Positions 36,305 through 46,014 are shown, counted from the stretch's first letter. The stretch is DNA of 64,000 nt from Flaviflagellibacter sp963786225 (GCA_963786225.1 CAWAYQ010000006.1:62001-126000); one strand, 5' to 3'. Notes: generated from the letters alone by a model not told the origin. A program made the numbers and translations.

Positions 36305-37619
36305 ATTGCGATCCGCTGAAACCATCTTTGCCCTGTCGAGCGCGCCGGGGAAATCCGGCGTTGCCGTCATTCGCGTGTCGGGCGAGGGCGCCGAAGAGGC
36401 TGTGCGCGGGTTGACGGGTCGTGTGCCGGAGCCGCGCCGGGCCACGCTCGCGACACTCCGGCGGCCGAGGACGGACGAGGTTCTCGACCGCGGCCTTGTT
36501 CTCTGGTTTCCGGCGCCTCATTCGGTGACCGGGGAGAACGTCGCGGAATTTCACGTGCATGGCGGGCGCGCCAGCGTGGCGTCGGTCCTCGACGCGCTTG
36601 GCGGCGTGCATGGTTTGCGGCCCGCGGAACCCGGCGAGTTCACACGACGAGCTTTTGAAGCCGGAAAAATGGATCTTGCCGAGACGGAGGCCCTGGCCGA
36701 TCTGCTGGACGCGGAAACCGCGGCGCAGCGGCGCCAGGCGCTTCGCGGTCTGGAACACGGGATCGGCCGGAAAGCGGAAGCCTGGCGGGAGCGATTGATC
36801 GAGGCCCTGGCGCTGGCCGAAGCGGAGATCGATTTTCCCGACGAGGGCGATGTACCCGTGGGCCTTGCCTCACGTGCGGCGACGATCGCGCAGGACCTCG
36901 CCGCCGAAATCGGAGTGCTGCTTGCCGAGGGCGCTGGCGGGGAACGTCTGCGGGACGGCGCGGTGATCGTCATCGCCGGTCCGCCCAATGCCGGCAAATC
37001 GAGCTTCCTGAATCGGGTTGCGAGGCGGGAGGTGGCGATCGTGTCGCCGCACGCCGGGACCACCCGCGACATGCTGGAAGTGGCGCTCGATCTCGGCGGC
37101 TATCCGGCGACGCTCATCGACACCGCGGGCCTTCGCGAGACCGGCGATCCCGTCGAGCAGGAAGCTCTGCGTCGTGCGCGCGATCGCGCGGCCGCCGCCG
37201 ATCTCGTCCTCTGGTTCGAGGACGCCTCGGAAGGCGCCGCGCCGCCGCCGGAGAGCGCGGTTCCTCTCTGGCGCATCCGGAATAAAGCGGACCTCGCCGC
37301 AACGGCATCCGCTCACGCCGATCACATGATCTCCGCGCTGACAGGCGAGGGCGTCGACGGGCTTCTCGCGGCACTCGCGCACTGGCTCCGCACCGAACTC
37401 GCCCCGGCTGAATCCGCGCTCGTCACCCGTGCCCGCCATCGTGCCGCTCTCATTGACGCGCAGGAGCATCTTGGCCGCGCCGCCGTGCCGGAGAGCGCGC
37501 CCGAGCTCATGGCCGAGGAACTGCGCTTGTCGGCGCGCGCTCTGGGCCGTATTTCAGGGCGGGTCGATGTCGAGGCGGTTCTCGATGCGATCTTCAGTTC
37601 GTTCTGCATCGGGAAATAG
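36297..37619 (+). CDS. trmE: tRNA modification GTPase MnmE
   Basis: With MnmG makes the 5-carboxymethylaminomethyl group at U34. 440 residues from GTG 36297 (VKQLRSAETIFALSSAPGKS). N-terminal tetrahydrofolate-binding domain, helical domain with an inserted G domain: G1 GPPNAGKSS, G2 AGTTRD, G3 DTAGLR, and the C-terminal redox motif CIGK. The ATG at 36258 is possible in frame but adds unconserved residues. The start codon is part of parS site 2. Followed by mnmG, its functional partner. Confidence 0.96.
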   Translation: MKQLRSAETIFALSSAPGKSGVAVIRVSGEGAEEAVRGLTGRVPEPRRATLATLRRPRTDEVLDRGLVLWFPAPHSVTGENVAEFHVHGGRASVASVLDALGGVHGLRPAEPGEFTRRAFEAGKMDLAETEALADLLDAETAAQRRQALRGLEHGIGRKAEAWRERLIEALALAEAEIDFPDEGDVPVGLASRAATIAQDLAAEIGVLLAEGAGGERLRDGAVIVIAGPPNAGKSSFLNRVARREVAIVSPHAGTTRDMLEVALDLGGYPATLIDTAGLRETGDPVEQEALRRARDRAAAADLVLWFEDASEGAAPPPESAVPLWRIRNKADLAATASAHADHMISALTGEGVDGLLAALAHWLRTELAPAESALVTRARHRAALIDAQEHLGRAAVPESAPELMAEELRLSARALGRISGRVDVEAVLDAIFSSFCIGK

Positions 37620-37621
37620 GT

Positions 37622-37637
37622 TGTTTCACGTGAAACA
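37622..37637. other. parS: parS site 3 (perfect)
   Basis: TGTTTCACGTGAAACA, a perfect 16-bp palindrome matching the parS consensus, three bases after the trmE stop. Its central GTG (37630) is the likely start of mnmG. Confidence 0.95.
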
Positions 37638-39480
37638 GGGCTTCGATGTCATTGTCGTCGGTGGAGGTCACGCCGGCTGCGAGGCCGCGTCCGCGTCCGC
37701 GCGCCTCGGCGCGAAGACCGCGCTCGTGACGCACAGCTTCGCAACGATCGGCGCGATGTCCTGCAATCCCGCGATCGGCGGCCTCGGCAAGGGACACCTC
37801 GTTCGCGAGGTCGATGCGCTCGACGGGCTGATGGGCCGCGTGGCCGACCAGGGCGGCATTCAGTTCCGCGTCCTCAACCGACGGAAGGGACCGGCCGTCC
37901 GGGGCCCGCGCGCCCAGGCCGACCGCAAGCTCTATGCGGCCGCCATGCAGCGAGTGATCCGCGAGCACGCGAATCTGACCGTGCTTGAAGGCGAGGTCGA
38001 CGATCTTGTTCTTGATGGCGGACGCGTCACCGCCGTTCTGCTCGGGGATGGAACGCGCCTGCCGGCGGGCGCCGTCGTGCTTACGACGGGCACGTTTCTG
38101 TCCGGCCTCATTCATATCGGCGAAACGAAAATTCCGGCGGGCCGCGTCGGCGAAGCGCCGGCTCTCGGCCTCTCGAAAACTCTGGGTGCGCAGGGCTTCG
38201 CGCTCGGCCGTCTCAAGACGGGGACGCCGCCGCGCCTCGACGGGTCGACGATCGACTATTCCGCGCTCGAGCCGCAGCCCGGCGATGACGAGCCGGAACC
38301 GTTTTCGGCGCTGACCGGACGGATCGAGAATGCTCAGGTGCTATGCCACATGACGCGCACCACTGCGGAAACGCACGCGATCATCCAGGCGAACATTCAT
38401 CGCGCGCCGATGTATTCCGGCCAGATCGACAGCCGCGGCCCGCGCTATTGCCCGTCGATCGAGGACAAGGTCGTGCGCTTCGGCGAACGCGACAGCCATC
38501 AGATCTTTCTCGAGCCGGAAGGTCTCGACGACACGACCGTCTATCCGAACGGCATTTCCACCTCGCTGCCGGAGGACGTGCAGCTCGCGCTGCTGGCGAC
38601 AATCCCCGGGCTCGAGAAGGTCCGCGTGGTACGGCCGGGCTATGCGATCGAGTACGATTACGTCGATCCGCGCGAATTGACCCCGACGCTCGAAACGAAG
38701 CGCGTCGCGGGCCTTTTCTTCGCGGGCCAGATCAACGGCACGACCGGCTATGAGGAGGCTGCGGCCCAGGGTCTTCTCGCCGGACTCAATGCGGCGTTCA
38801 CGGCCGGCGGCGGGCAGGGCGTTACCTTCGATCGCTCGGAGGCCTATCTCGGCGTTCTGGTCGACGATCTCGTCACGCGCGGCGTGTCGGAGCCGTACCG
38901 GATGTTCACCTCGCGCGCCGAATACCGGCTGAGCCTGCGCGCCGACAATGCCGACCAGCGCCTCACTGGACGCGGTCTCTTGCTGGGCTGCGTCGGCGGG
39001 GAGCGTGCAGCGGTGTGGGGCGCGAAGGCCGACGCACTGATTGCCGCCCGCGCATTGGCGCGCTCGGTGTCGCTGACGCCGAACGAGGCGAAGGCGCATG
39101 GCCTTGCGCTCAATCAGGACGGCGTGCGGCGCACGGCGTTCGACCTCCTGAGCCGGCCGGGAATCACGATCTCCGACCTCGCCCGCATCTGGCCGGCGTT
39201 CGGGACCCTCGATCCAAGGATTGCCGAACAGATCGAAATCGACGCGGTCTACGCCGTCTATCTCGATCGCCAGAGCGCAGACATCGAGGCTTTCCAGCGC
39301 GAGGAAAATCGAGCGGTGCCGGACAGCCTGGACTACGCCAATATCGCCGGCCTGTCGTCGGAGCTGCGCATCAAGCTGGAAGCGGTGCGTCCGAAGACGA
39401 TCGGCCAGGCGGGACGGATCGAAGGCATGACGCCCGCGGCCCTGACGCTCCTCCTGGCGCATGCCCGCCGGGCCGCATGA
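37630..39480 (+). CDS. mnmG: tRNA uridine-5-carboxymethylaminomethyl synthesis enzyme MnmG (GidA)
   Basis: FAD enzyme partnering MnmE. 616 residues from GTG 37630 (VKQGFDVIVVGGGHAGCEAA); a TTG at 37621 adds three residues. Rossmann GGGHAGCEAA, SCNPAIGGLGKGHLVREVDA and GLFFAGQINGTTGYEEAAAQG are the family blocks. The stop overlaps the rsmG start (ATGA). Start codon lies in a perfect parS site. Confidence 0.97.
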   Translation: MKQGFDVIVVGGGHAGCEAASASARLGAKTALVTHSFATIGAMSCNPAIGGLGKGHLVREVDALDGLMGRVADQGGIQFRVLNRRKGPAVRGPRAQADRKLYAAAMQRVIREHANLTVLEGEVDDLVLDGGRVTAVLLGDGTRLPAGAVVLTTGTFLSGLIHIGETKIPAGRVGEAPALGLSKTLGAQGFALGRLKTGTPPRLDGSTIDYSALEPQPGDDEPEPFSALTGRIENAQVLCHMTRTTAETHAIIQANIHRAPMYSGQIDSRGPRYCPSIEDKVVRFGERDSHQIFLEPEGLDDTTVYPNGISTSLPEDVQLALLATIPGLEKVRVVRPGYAIEYDYVDPRELTPTLETKRVAGLFFAGQINGTTGYEEAAAQGLLAGLNAAFTAGGGQGVTFDRSEAYLGVLVDDLVTRGVSEPYRMFTSRAEYRLSLRADNADQRLTGRGLLLGCVGGERAAVWGAKADALIAARALARSVSLTPNEAKAHGLALNQDGVRRTAFDLLSRPGITISDLARIWPAFGTLDPRIAEQIEIDAVYAVYLDRQSADIEAFQREENRAVPDSLDYANIAGLSSELRIKLEAVRPKTIGQAGRIEGMTPAALTLLLAHARRAA

Positions 39481-40113
39481 GCCGCGACCGCGATCAGGCC
39501 GAAGCTCTTTTTCCCGATGTTTCACGTGAAACGTGGGATCGGCTGCAGGTTCTCACCGAACTTCTCGTCAAATGGCAGAGAACGATCAACCTTGTCGGAT
39601 CCAGAACGCTCGACGAAATCTGGATGCGCCATATCGCAGACGGCCTCCAGGTCGCCGAGATTGCGCCCGTGGGCGCCAGGGTTTTCGTGGACCTCGGCTC
39701 AGGCGGCGGGTTCCCCGGCTCTTGTCATCGCGGCGGCTTTGGCGAATCGGCCAGGCTTCCAGATCCACCTGATCGAAAGCGACCAGAGGAAAAGCGCGTT
39801 TCTGCGCGAGGCATCGCGGGCGATGGCCGTTCCGGCGTCGGTTCACAATGCGCGAATCGAGATAGCATTGGCCGATTGGAGCCATGGCGCCGATATCGTG
39901 ACCGCCCGCGCGGTCGCGCCGTTAAAAAAACTGCTCGAACTCGCTGAACCGCTGTTGAAATCGGGGACAGTGGGCATCTTTCCGAAAGGACAAGATGTAG
40001 AGTCTGAATTGACGGAGGCTACCAAATATTGGACCTTTTCGTGCGATCTTGTCCCGAGTCGCACCGAAGCGTCCGCCCGGCTGGTCGTTGTATCAGGGGT
40101 GACGCCGCGCTAA
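39477..40113 (+). pseudogene. rsmG: 16S rRNA (guanine527-N7)-methyltransferase RsmG, frameshifted
   Basis: Methylates G527 of 16S rRNA. The ATG overlaps the mnmG stop. The first ~81 codons read MSRDRDQAEALFPDVSRETW through VFVDLGSGGGFPG; the rest reads LVIAAALANRPGFQIHLIES through to VVVSGVTPR in another frame. The change falls at 39718-39722 (GGCTCTTGTC); dropping one T restores GFPGLVIAAALA, and the gene is 3n+1 long. Codons for DVSRETW lie inside parS site 4. A sequencing insertion is likely, although rsmG itself can be lost in vivo (giving low-level streptomycin resistance). Confidence 0.9.
39518..39533. other. parS: parS site 4
   Basis: TGTTTCACGTGAAACG, 15 of 16 to consensus, inside the 5' end of rsmG and about 0.6 kb before parA. 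Confidence 0.9.
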
Positions 40114-40140
40114 CCATTTCGGGGCAAGGCGGTGAGGCCA

Positions 40141-40950
40141 ATGAGTGAAGCAGCAAAAATGCCGCGGGTACTGGCTGTCGCCAACCAGAAGGGCGGGGTC
40201 GGCAAGACCACGACCGCCATCAATCTGGGCACGGCGCTCGCCGCGATCGGCGAAAAAGTTCTGATCATCGATCTCGATCCGCAGGGCAATGCGTCGACCG
40301 GGATGGGGATCGACCGCAAGAGTCGCAAGCTCTCGACCTACGACGTCATGCTGGGCGAGGCGTCGATCCGCGACGTCGCGATGCCGACCGCGGTGCCGCA
40401 GCTCGATGTCGCGCCGTCGACCATGGATCTTCTCGGCGTCGAGATGGAAATCGCCGGCGACAAGCACCGCTCCTATCGGTTGCGCGAGGCGCTGCGGCGC
40501 ATGGCCGAGGACGGCGGCGAACCGTACACGTATGTACTTGTCGACTGCCCGCCTTCGTTCAACATCCTGACCATCAATTCGTTGGCCGCGGCAGCTGCGA
40601 TTCTCGTGCCGCTGCAGTGCGAGTTCTTCGCGCTGGAAGGACTGTCGCAATTGCTGCGCACCGTCGAGCAGGTGCGGGCCACGCTCAATCCCGGCCTGAC
40701 CATCCAGGGCGTCGTGCTGACCATGTTCGACGCGCGCAACAATCTGTCGGGGCAGGTTGTCGCCGACGTGCGGGAATATCTCGGCGACAAAGTTTTCGAC
40801 ACGATCATTCCGCGCAATGTCCGGGTCTCGGAAGCGCCGTCGCACGGCAAGCCGGTTCTGCTCTACGATCTCAACTGCTCCGGCAGCCAGGCCTATCTGA
40901 GGCTCGCCTCCGAGATCATCCAGCGCGAACGCAAGCTCCGGGCGGCTTGA
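40141..40950 (+). CDS. parA: Chromosome-partitioning ATPase ParA
   Basis: Walker-type ATPase that moves ParB-bound origins. 269 residues from ATG 40141 (MSEAAKMPRVLAVANQKGGV): deviant Walker A KGGVGKTT, IIDLDPQGNASTG, and the C-terminal RNVRVSEAPSHGKPVLLYD of chromosomal ParA/Soj. No N-terminal helix-turn-helix, so it is the chromosomal rather than plasmid P1 type. Directly upstream of parB. Confidence 0.97.
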   Translation: MSEAAKMPRVLAVANQKGGVGKTTTAINLGTALAAIGEKVLIIDLDPQGNASTGMGIDRKSRKLSTYDVMLGEASIRDVAMPTAVPQLDVAPSTMDLLGVEMEIAGDKHRSYRLREALRRMAEDGGEPYTYVLVDCPPSFNILTINSLAAAAAILVPLQCEFFALEGLSQLLRTVEQVRATLNPGLTIQGVVLTMFDARNNLSGQVVADVREYLGDKVFDTIIPRNVRVSEAPSHGKPVLLYDLNCSGSQAYLRLASEIIQRERKLRAA

Positions 40951-40976
40951 TCTTAAATGTCGGGAGATTCCAAGTG

Positions 40977-41849
40977 ATGGCGGATGATGCAGCCCGGCCT
41001 CGGCTCGGGCGGGGTCTTGCGGCCCTTATCGGCGATATCGGTGAAGACGAGCAGATCCCGGCGGCGCAGGCGCGGCAGGGACAGAAGCGGGTTCCGATCG
41101 AGTTTCTGCGCGCCAATCTGAAAAATCCGCGCAAGACATTCGCCGAAGAAGATCTCGCGGACCTCGCCAATTCCGTGCGCGAGAAAGGCGTGGTCCAGCC
41201 GATCCTGGTGCGCGCGATTCAGGGCGCGGCGAATGTGTTCGAGATCATCGCCGGCGAACGGCGCTGGCGCGCGGCGCAGCGCGCGGGCGTGCACGATGTG
41301 CCGGTCGTCGTACTCGAGGTCTCGGACCGCGAGGCGCTTGAAATCGCGATTGTCGAAAACGTCCAGCGCGCCGATCTCAACGCCATCGAGGAAGCGCAGG
41401 GCTATGAGTCGCTGATCGCCTCCTACAAGCACACGCAGGAAAATCTCGCGAAGATCATCGGCAAGAGCCGAAGCCATATTGCCAATACAATGCGGCTGCT
41501 GAAGTTGCCGGACGATGTCCGGCAATCGGTGCTCGACGGCAAGCTGACCGCAGGTCATGCGCGGGCGCTTCTTTCGCTCGACGATCCGTCGGCTGCCGCG
41601 AAAAAGATCATCGCGCAGGGCTTGAGCGTGCGCGATGCCGAAGCTTTGGGGCAGGCGGGTTCGGCGAAGCCCAAGACGGCGAAATCGCGCAAGGATCAGG
41701 ACACGACCGTGCTCGAGAAAATGCTGAGCGATGCGCTTGGGCTCGAGGTCGATGTCGCGCACAAAGGCCCGGGCGGTCAGGTCATCATTCGCTATTCAAG
41801 CCTCGAACAGCTCGACGAGATCGCGCGCCGCCTGAAGCGCGCGCGCTAA
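40977..41849 (+). CDS. parB: Chromosome-partitioning protein ParB (CTPase)
   Basis: Binds parS, slides as a CTP clamp and loads condensin. 290 residues from ATG 40977 with GGGAG upstream: N-terminal LGRGLAALIGD (ParA-stimulating region), CTP-binding IIAGERRWRAA and ENVQRADLNAIEEA, helix-turn-helix IGKSRSHIANTMRLLKLP, and a C-terminal dimer domain. Its stop overlaps that of convergent holA by four bases. Confidence 0.97.
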   Translation: MADDAARPRLGRGLAALIGDIGEDEQIPAAQARQGQKRVPIEFLRANLKNPRKTFAEEDLADLANSVREKGVVQPILVRAIQGAANVFEIIAGERRWRAAQRAGVHDVPVVVLEVSDREALEIAIVENVQRADLNAIEEAQGYESLIASYKHTQENLAKIIGKSRSHIANTMRLLKLPDDVRQSVLDGKLTAGHARALLSLDDPSAAAKKIIAQGLSVRDAEALGQAGSAKPKTAKSRKDQDTTVLEKMLSDALGLEVDVAHKGPGGQVIIRYSSLEQLDEIARRLKRAR

Positions 41850-42850
41850 CGCCGCCGCGCTTCGCTCGCGATCGCCGCGAGCGTACGCCGGGCGATGACC
41901 TCGCCGAACGCGCCGGCGCGGCGAGCTTCCAGAACCGCAAGTGCGAGACGCTGAACCGCCGCGTCGATCCGCGTCAGCGGCCAGCGCGCGAGCGCGGTTT
42001 CGATCGCACCCTTGCGGCGGAAGTGCAGATTCGGCCAGGCGCGCTCCAGATCCTGTCCGCTCGCGCGCACTTTATGAAGCTGCAAGGCATGACGTTGTGC
42101 GGCGAGAAGCGCGGCGGAGGCGGGGATCCCCGATGCTTCCAGCAAGGCCAATCCGCGTTCCAGCGCATCGGCATTTCCGGTGAAGGCGGCGTCGACCGCA
42201 TCGTCCAGCGCGATGGCGGACACATCGGCGACAACCGCATCCACATGGGCGAGATTGACCCGCTCTTCGCCGTGTGCGTACAGCGCGAGCTTGCCGATTT
42301 CCTGGCGGGTGGCGAGACGGTCGGAACCCAGCGAAGCCAAAAGCGCCTGCCGTGCATCCGGATCGATCTTCAGCCCGGCGTCCGCAAGTTCGCGGTCGAT
42401 CAGTTTCGAAATCGCGGCTTCGTTGTCGGCGTAGCAGGGCAGAGCCGCGGCCTTGGGGCTTTTCTCGCACAGCGCGCGCAACGGGGCGCCCTTCCTGAGA
42501 TCGCCGGCCTCGATGACGATGCGGGCGTCCGGCGCGGGACCGGCAAGCAGCTTTTCCACGGCGGAGTGGATCGGCCGCGAACCGGTGCGGATCCAGATCG
42601 CGCGGCGGCCGCCGAAGAGCGGAATTGTGTGCGCCTCGTCGAGGAGACGGTCGGGATCGGACGCAAGATCGTCGCCATCCATCCGGACAAGCGCGAAGGC
42701 GTCCTCGGGATCGTCGACCGCGCTGCGGGCGAGGAGCGCGGCGCGCTCGGTGACGAGGCCGAGATCGGGGCCGTAGACAAGAAGGCAGAACAGGCCTGGA
42801 TCGGGCCGGGCTACGAAGCTCTCGGCCCCGGCCGCCTTGATCGCAACCAT
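41846..42850 (-). CDS. holA: DNA polymerase III delta subunit
   Basis: Opens the beta clamp within the clamp loader. 334 residues with the delta N-terminal fold (VYGPDLGLVTERAALLARSA; WIRTGSR) and the C-terminal collar (VRASGQDLERAW). Degenerate P-loop, normal for delta. Lies four bases after lptE in the leuS-lptE-holA operon found in most Proteobacteria. Confidence 0.94.
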   Translation of the reverse strand: MVAIKAAGAESFVARPDPGLFCLLVYGPDLGLVTERAALLARSAVDDPEDAFALVRMDGDDLASDPDRLLDEAHTIPLFGGRRAIWIRTGSRPIHSAVEKLLAGPAPDARIVIEAGDLRKGAPLRALCEKSPKAAALPCYADNEAAISKLIDRELADAGLKIDPDARQALLASLGSDRLATRQEIGKLALYAHGEERVNLAHVDAVVADVSAIALDDAVDAAFTGNADALERGLALLEASGIPASAALLAAQRHALQLHKVRASGQDLERAWPNLHFRRKGAIETALARWPLTRIDAAVQRLALAVLEARRAGAFGEVIARRTLAAIASEARRR

Positions 42851-42854
42851 TAAA

Positions 42855-43412
42855 TCAGGTGCCGGCGCCGGCGAAATGGCCCATCAGCCGGGCACGGATC
42901 TGGTCGACCACGACACGCGCGGCGCGATCCTCGGCGTCGCGCTGCGCGCGGGTCGAGGCGAAACGCTGGCGGTTGCGGGTATAGGTCGCGCGGCCCAGTG
43001 CATTGCCCGACAGGACCGGTTCGCCGGTACCGACACGGATCAGGGCGAACGCGGCTTCGACGCCGGCGGTTTCAAGCTCAGGGCGGTCGGTGAACGGATC
43101 GACGATGGCGGTCTGCGCCGCGACGATCTGGACCGTGATGTCGAGCCGGTAGGCCGGAGGCAACGGCGCACCGCCGCCGGTGAAAGCGAACAGGAGATCG
43201 TTGCGGATCTTCTGGCCGACACGCCCGTCGATCGGCAGGATGTCGACCGAGGCCAGTGCGTTGACCGAACCCGGCGTGCCGAGCGCCGGGCCGGTCGAGG
43301 CGACGACCGGCGCCACCTTGGCGTACATGGGCTGAAAGCACCCGCCAAGCGCCAGCGCAGAGGCGACGGTGAGGCCGAGACGGCCGAGCCGGACTGTTTC
43401 AGACCACGACAT
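42855..43412 (-). CDS. lptE: LPS-assembly lipoprotein LptE
   Basis: Outer-membrane lipoprotein that plugs LptD for lipopolysaccharide insertion. 185 residues from ATG 43412; signal peptide ending in the lipobox ALALGGC, then FQPMYA, the usual LptE opening, and a short alpha/beta domain. The start lies 14 bases inside the leuS 3' end. Placement between leuS and holA supports the call despite low sequence conservation. Confidence 0.9.
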   Translation of the reverse strand: MSWSETVRLGRLGLTVASALALGGCFQPMYAKVAPVVASTGPALGTPGSVNALASVDILPIDGRVGQKIRNDLLFAFTGGGAPLPPAYRLDITVQIVAAQTAIVDPFTDRPELETAGVEAAFALIRVGTGEPVLSGNALGRATYTRNRQRFASTRAQRDAEDRAARVVVDQIRARLMGHFAGAGT

Positions 43413-46014
43413 TGACGATCCTTTGGGGGACGACGATGACCTTTTTAAGGGGCTTCCCGTCACTAGCGCGTACAACAGAATCAAGCTTGCGGACAGCCTC
43501 TTCCACTTCAGCGGGGGTCGCGGCGGCCGCGACCGTGATCTCGTCGCGCTTCTTCCCGTTGATCTGGACCGGCAGGGTAATCGTATCGGAGACAAGAAGC
43601 GAGGCCTCGACCTCCGGCCAAGCGGATTGCGCGACGAGACCCGTGTGGCCGAGCGCGGCCCAACATTCCTCGGCGAGATGCGGCATCATCGGCGCGACGA
43701 GTTGGACGAGGATTTCAGCACCCTCGCGAATCGCCCAGCTCAGATCGGCGGCCGGGGCCGCCGTTTTCGCATTCTGCAACACCGTCGCGAGCGTGTTCGA
43801 GAATTCATAGATGTGCGCGACGCAGCGGTTGAAGCGCAGCCGTTCGACATCCTCACTTACGGCGTTGAGCGCCTTGTGCGCGGCCTGACGGAGCGCATTG
43901 GCATCCGTGCCGAAGATGCCGGGCTTCGCGGTGCCGGGCTTTGCCCCCAACGTCTGGCTGTCCTGCACGATGCGCCACAGACGCTGGACGAATCGGCCCG
44001 CGCCCTCGACGCCGGCCTCGGTCCAGATCACGTCGCGCTCGGGCGGGCTGTCGGACAGCATGAACCAGCGCGCGGTGTCGGCGCCGTAGCGTTCGATGAT
44101 ATCGGTCGGATCGACGGTGTTCTTCTTCGACTTCGACATCTTCTCGATCGAGCCGATCTCGACCACACCGCCGGATTTCGTTTTCGCCGCGCGCTCGGCG
44201 CCCTCGCCCGAAATGACAATCTCGTCCGGCGAAAGCCATTCGCCGTTCGCGCCCTTATACGTCTCGTGAACGACCATGCCCTGGGTGAACAGACCCGCGA
44301 ACGGCTCGTCGAGGCTCGTATAGCCGGCCTTCTTCATGGCGCGGGTGAAGAACCGCGAATACAAAAGATGCAGGATCGCGTGCTCGATGCCGCCGATATA
44401 CTGATCGACCGGCATCCAGTGATCGGCCACGTTCTTCTCGAGAGGCTTGTCTGAACCCGGCGCGGTGAAGCGCGCGAAGTACCAGGACGAATCGACGAAT
44501 GTGTCCATCGTGTCGGTCTCGCGTCGCGCGGGCTTCGCGCAGATCGGACACGTGACATGCTTCCATGTCGGGTGATGGTCGAGCGGATTGCCCGGGCGGT
44601 CGAATGTAATGTCGTCGGGTAGGAGAACCGGCAGTTGGTCGTCGGGCACCGGCACGGCGCCGTGCTCTTCGCAATGGATAACCGGAATCGGGCAGCCCCA
44701 GTAACGCTGCCGCGAAATGCCCCAGTCGCGCAGACGGTAATTGACCTGGCGCTTGCCGACCGGGAGATTGCCGATGCTGGCTGCTTCAAGCCGCCTCGCG
44801 ACCGCTTCCTTGGCGGCCTGTACGGACAGACCGTTGAGAAACTCGGAATTGACCAGCACGCCGTCTTCCGACGTGTCGGCTCCATCCAGCGGAGCCGCCG
44901 CATCTTCCGGACTGTCGGCCACGACGCGCGTGATCGGCAGACGGTATTTGGTCGCGAATTCGAAATCGCGCTGGTCATGCGCCGGGCAGCCGAAAATGGC
45001 GCCGGTGCCGTAATCCATCAGGATGAAGTTCGCGACATAGACCGGAACCTTCCGCGTCGGATCGAGCGGATGCACGGCCGATATGCCGGTATCGTAGCCG
45101 TGCTTTTCGGCGGTCTCGATCGCGGCGGCCGACGTGCCGGTGCGGCGAGCTTCGTCGATGAAAGCGGCGAGTTTTTTGTCGTCCCGCGCGACGGCGTGCG
45201 CGATCGGATGATCGGGCGCGACCGCGAGGAAGCTTGCGCCGAACAGAGTGTCCGGACGCGTCGTGTAGACTTCCACTTCCGAAAAACCTTGCGGCGCGCC
45301 TTCCAGCATGAAGCGGACGAGCATGCCTTCCGACTTGCCGATCCAGTTCTTCTGCATCAGCCGAACCTTTTCCGGCCAGCGGTCGAGGCCGTCGAGGGCG
45401 GTCAGCAGCTCTTCGGAGAAATCGGTGATTTTCAGGAACCACTGGGTCAGTTCGCGGATCTCGACCGGCGCGCCGGAGCGCCAGCCATGGCCGTCGATGA
45501 CCTGCTCGTTGGCAAGCACGGTGTTGTCCACCGGATCCCAGTTCACCTTGGACTGTTTACGGTCGACGAGGCCGACGCGCATGAAGTCGGTGAAGAGTTT
45601 CTGCTGATGCCGGTAATAGGAAGGATCGCAGGTCGCGAGCTCGCGCGACCAGTCGAGCGACAGGCCCATGCTTTTCAGCTGGTCGCGCATGGTCGCGATG
45701 TTCGAATAGGTCCACTCGCGGGGATGGACCTTGCGTTCGATCGCGGCGTTCTCGGCCGGCAGGCCGAACGCGTCCCAGCCCATCGGGTGCAGAACGTTGA
45801 AGCCCCGGGCGCGCTTCACGCGGGCGACGACATCGCCCATCGCATAATTGCGCACATGGCCCATATGGATGCGCCCCGACGGGTAGGGAAACATCTCGAG
45901 CACGTAGTATTTCGGGCGCGGATCGTCGTTCTTCGTGGTGAAGGTTTGTGCCTCGTCCCAGGCTTTTTGCCATTTGGGCTCGGCGGTGCGGGCGTCGTAG
46001 CGCTCCGTCGTCAT
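43399..46014 (-). CDS. leuS: Leucyl-tRNA synthetase
   Basis: Class Ia synthetase, 871 residues, full length. HIGH-type signature PYPSGRIHMGHVRNY near residue 45, editing (CP1) domain in the middle with TTRPDTLFGASFL, KMSKS loop IEKMSKSKKN near 650, and the anticodon-binding C-terminus (ending PQRIVNVVV). Intact, in contrast to trpS. Divergent from yggS. Confidence 0.97.
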   Translation of the reverse strand: MTTERYDARTAEPKWQKAWDEAQTFTTKNDDPRPKYYVLEMFPYPSGRIHMGHVRNYAMGDVVARVKRARGFNVLHPMGWDAFGLPAENAAIERKVHPREWTYSNIATMRDQLKSMGLSLDWSRELATCDPSYYRHQQKLFTDFMRVGLVDRKQSKVNWDPVDNTVLANEQVIDGHGWRSGAPVEIRELTQWFLKITDFSEELLTALDGLDRWPEKVRLMQKNWIGKSEGMLVRFMLEGAPQGFSEVEVYTTRPDTLFGASFLAVAPDHPIAHAVARDDKKLAAFIDEARRTGTSAAAIETAEKHGYDTGISAVHPLDPTRKVPVYVANFILMDYGTGAIFGCPAHDQRDFEFATKYRLPITRVVADSPEDAAAPLDGADTSEDGVLVNSEFLNGLSVQAAKEAVARRLEAASIGNLPVGKRQVNYRLRDWGISRQRYWGCPIPVIHCEEHGAVPVPDDQLPVLLPDDITFDRPGNPLDHHPTWKHVTCPICAKPARRETDTMDTFVDSSWYFARFTAPGSDKPLEKNVADHWMPVDQYIGGIEHAILHLLYSRFFTRAMKKAGYTSLDEPFAGLFTQGMVVHETYKGANGEWLSPDEIVISGEGAERAAKTKSGGVVEIGSIEKMSKSKKNTVDPTDIIERYGADTARWFMLSDSPPERDVIWTEAGVEGAGRFVQRLWRIVQDSQTLGAKPGTAKPGIFGTDANALRQAAHKALNAVSEDVERLRFNRCVAHIYEFSNTLATVLQNAKTAAPAADLSWAIREGAEILVQLVAPMMPHLAEECWAALGHTGLVAQSAWPEVEASLLVSDTITLPVQINGKKRDEITVAAAATPAEVEEAVRKLDSVVRASDGKPLKKVIVVPQRIVNVVV

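Noticed and set aside
36547..36562. Further parS-like site (TTTCACGTGCATGG) inside trmE
   Set aside because: Only one half of the palindrome is present; the right arm does not match.
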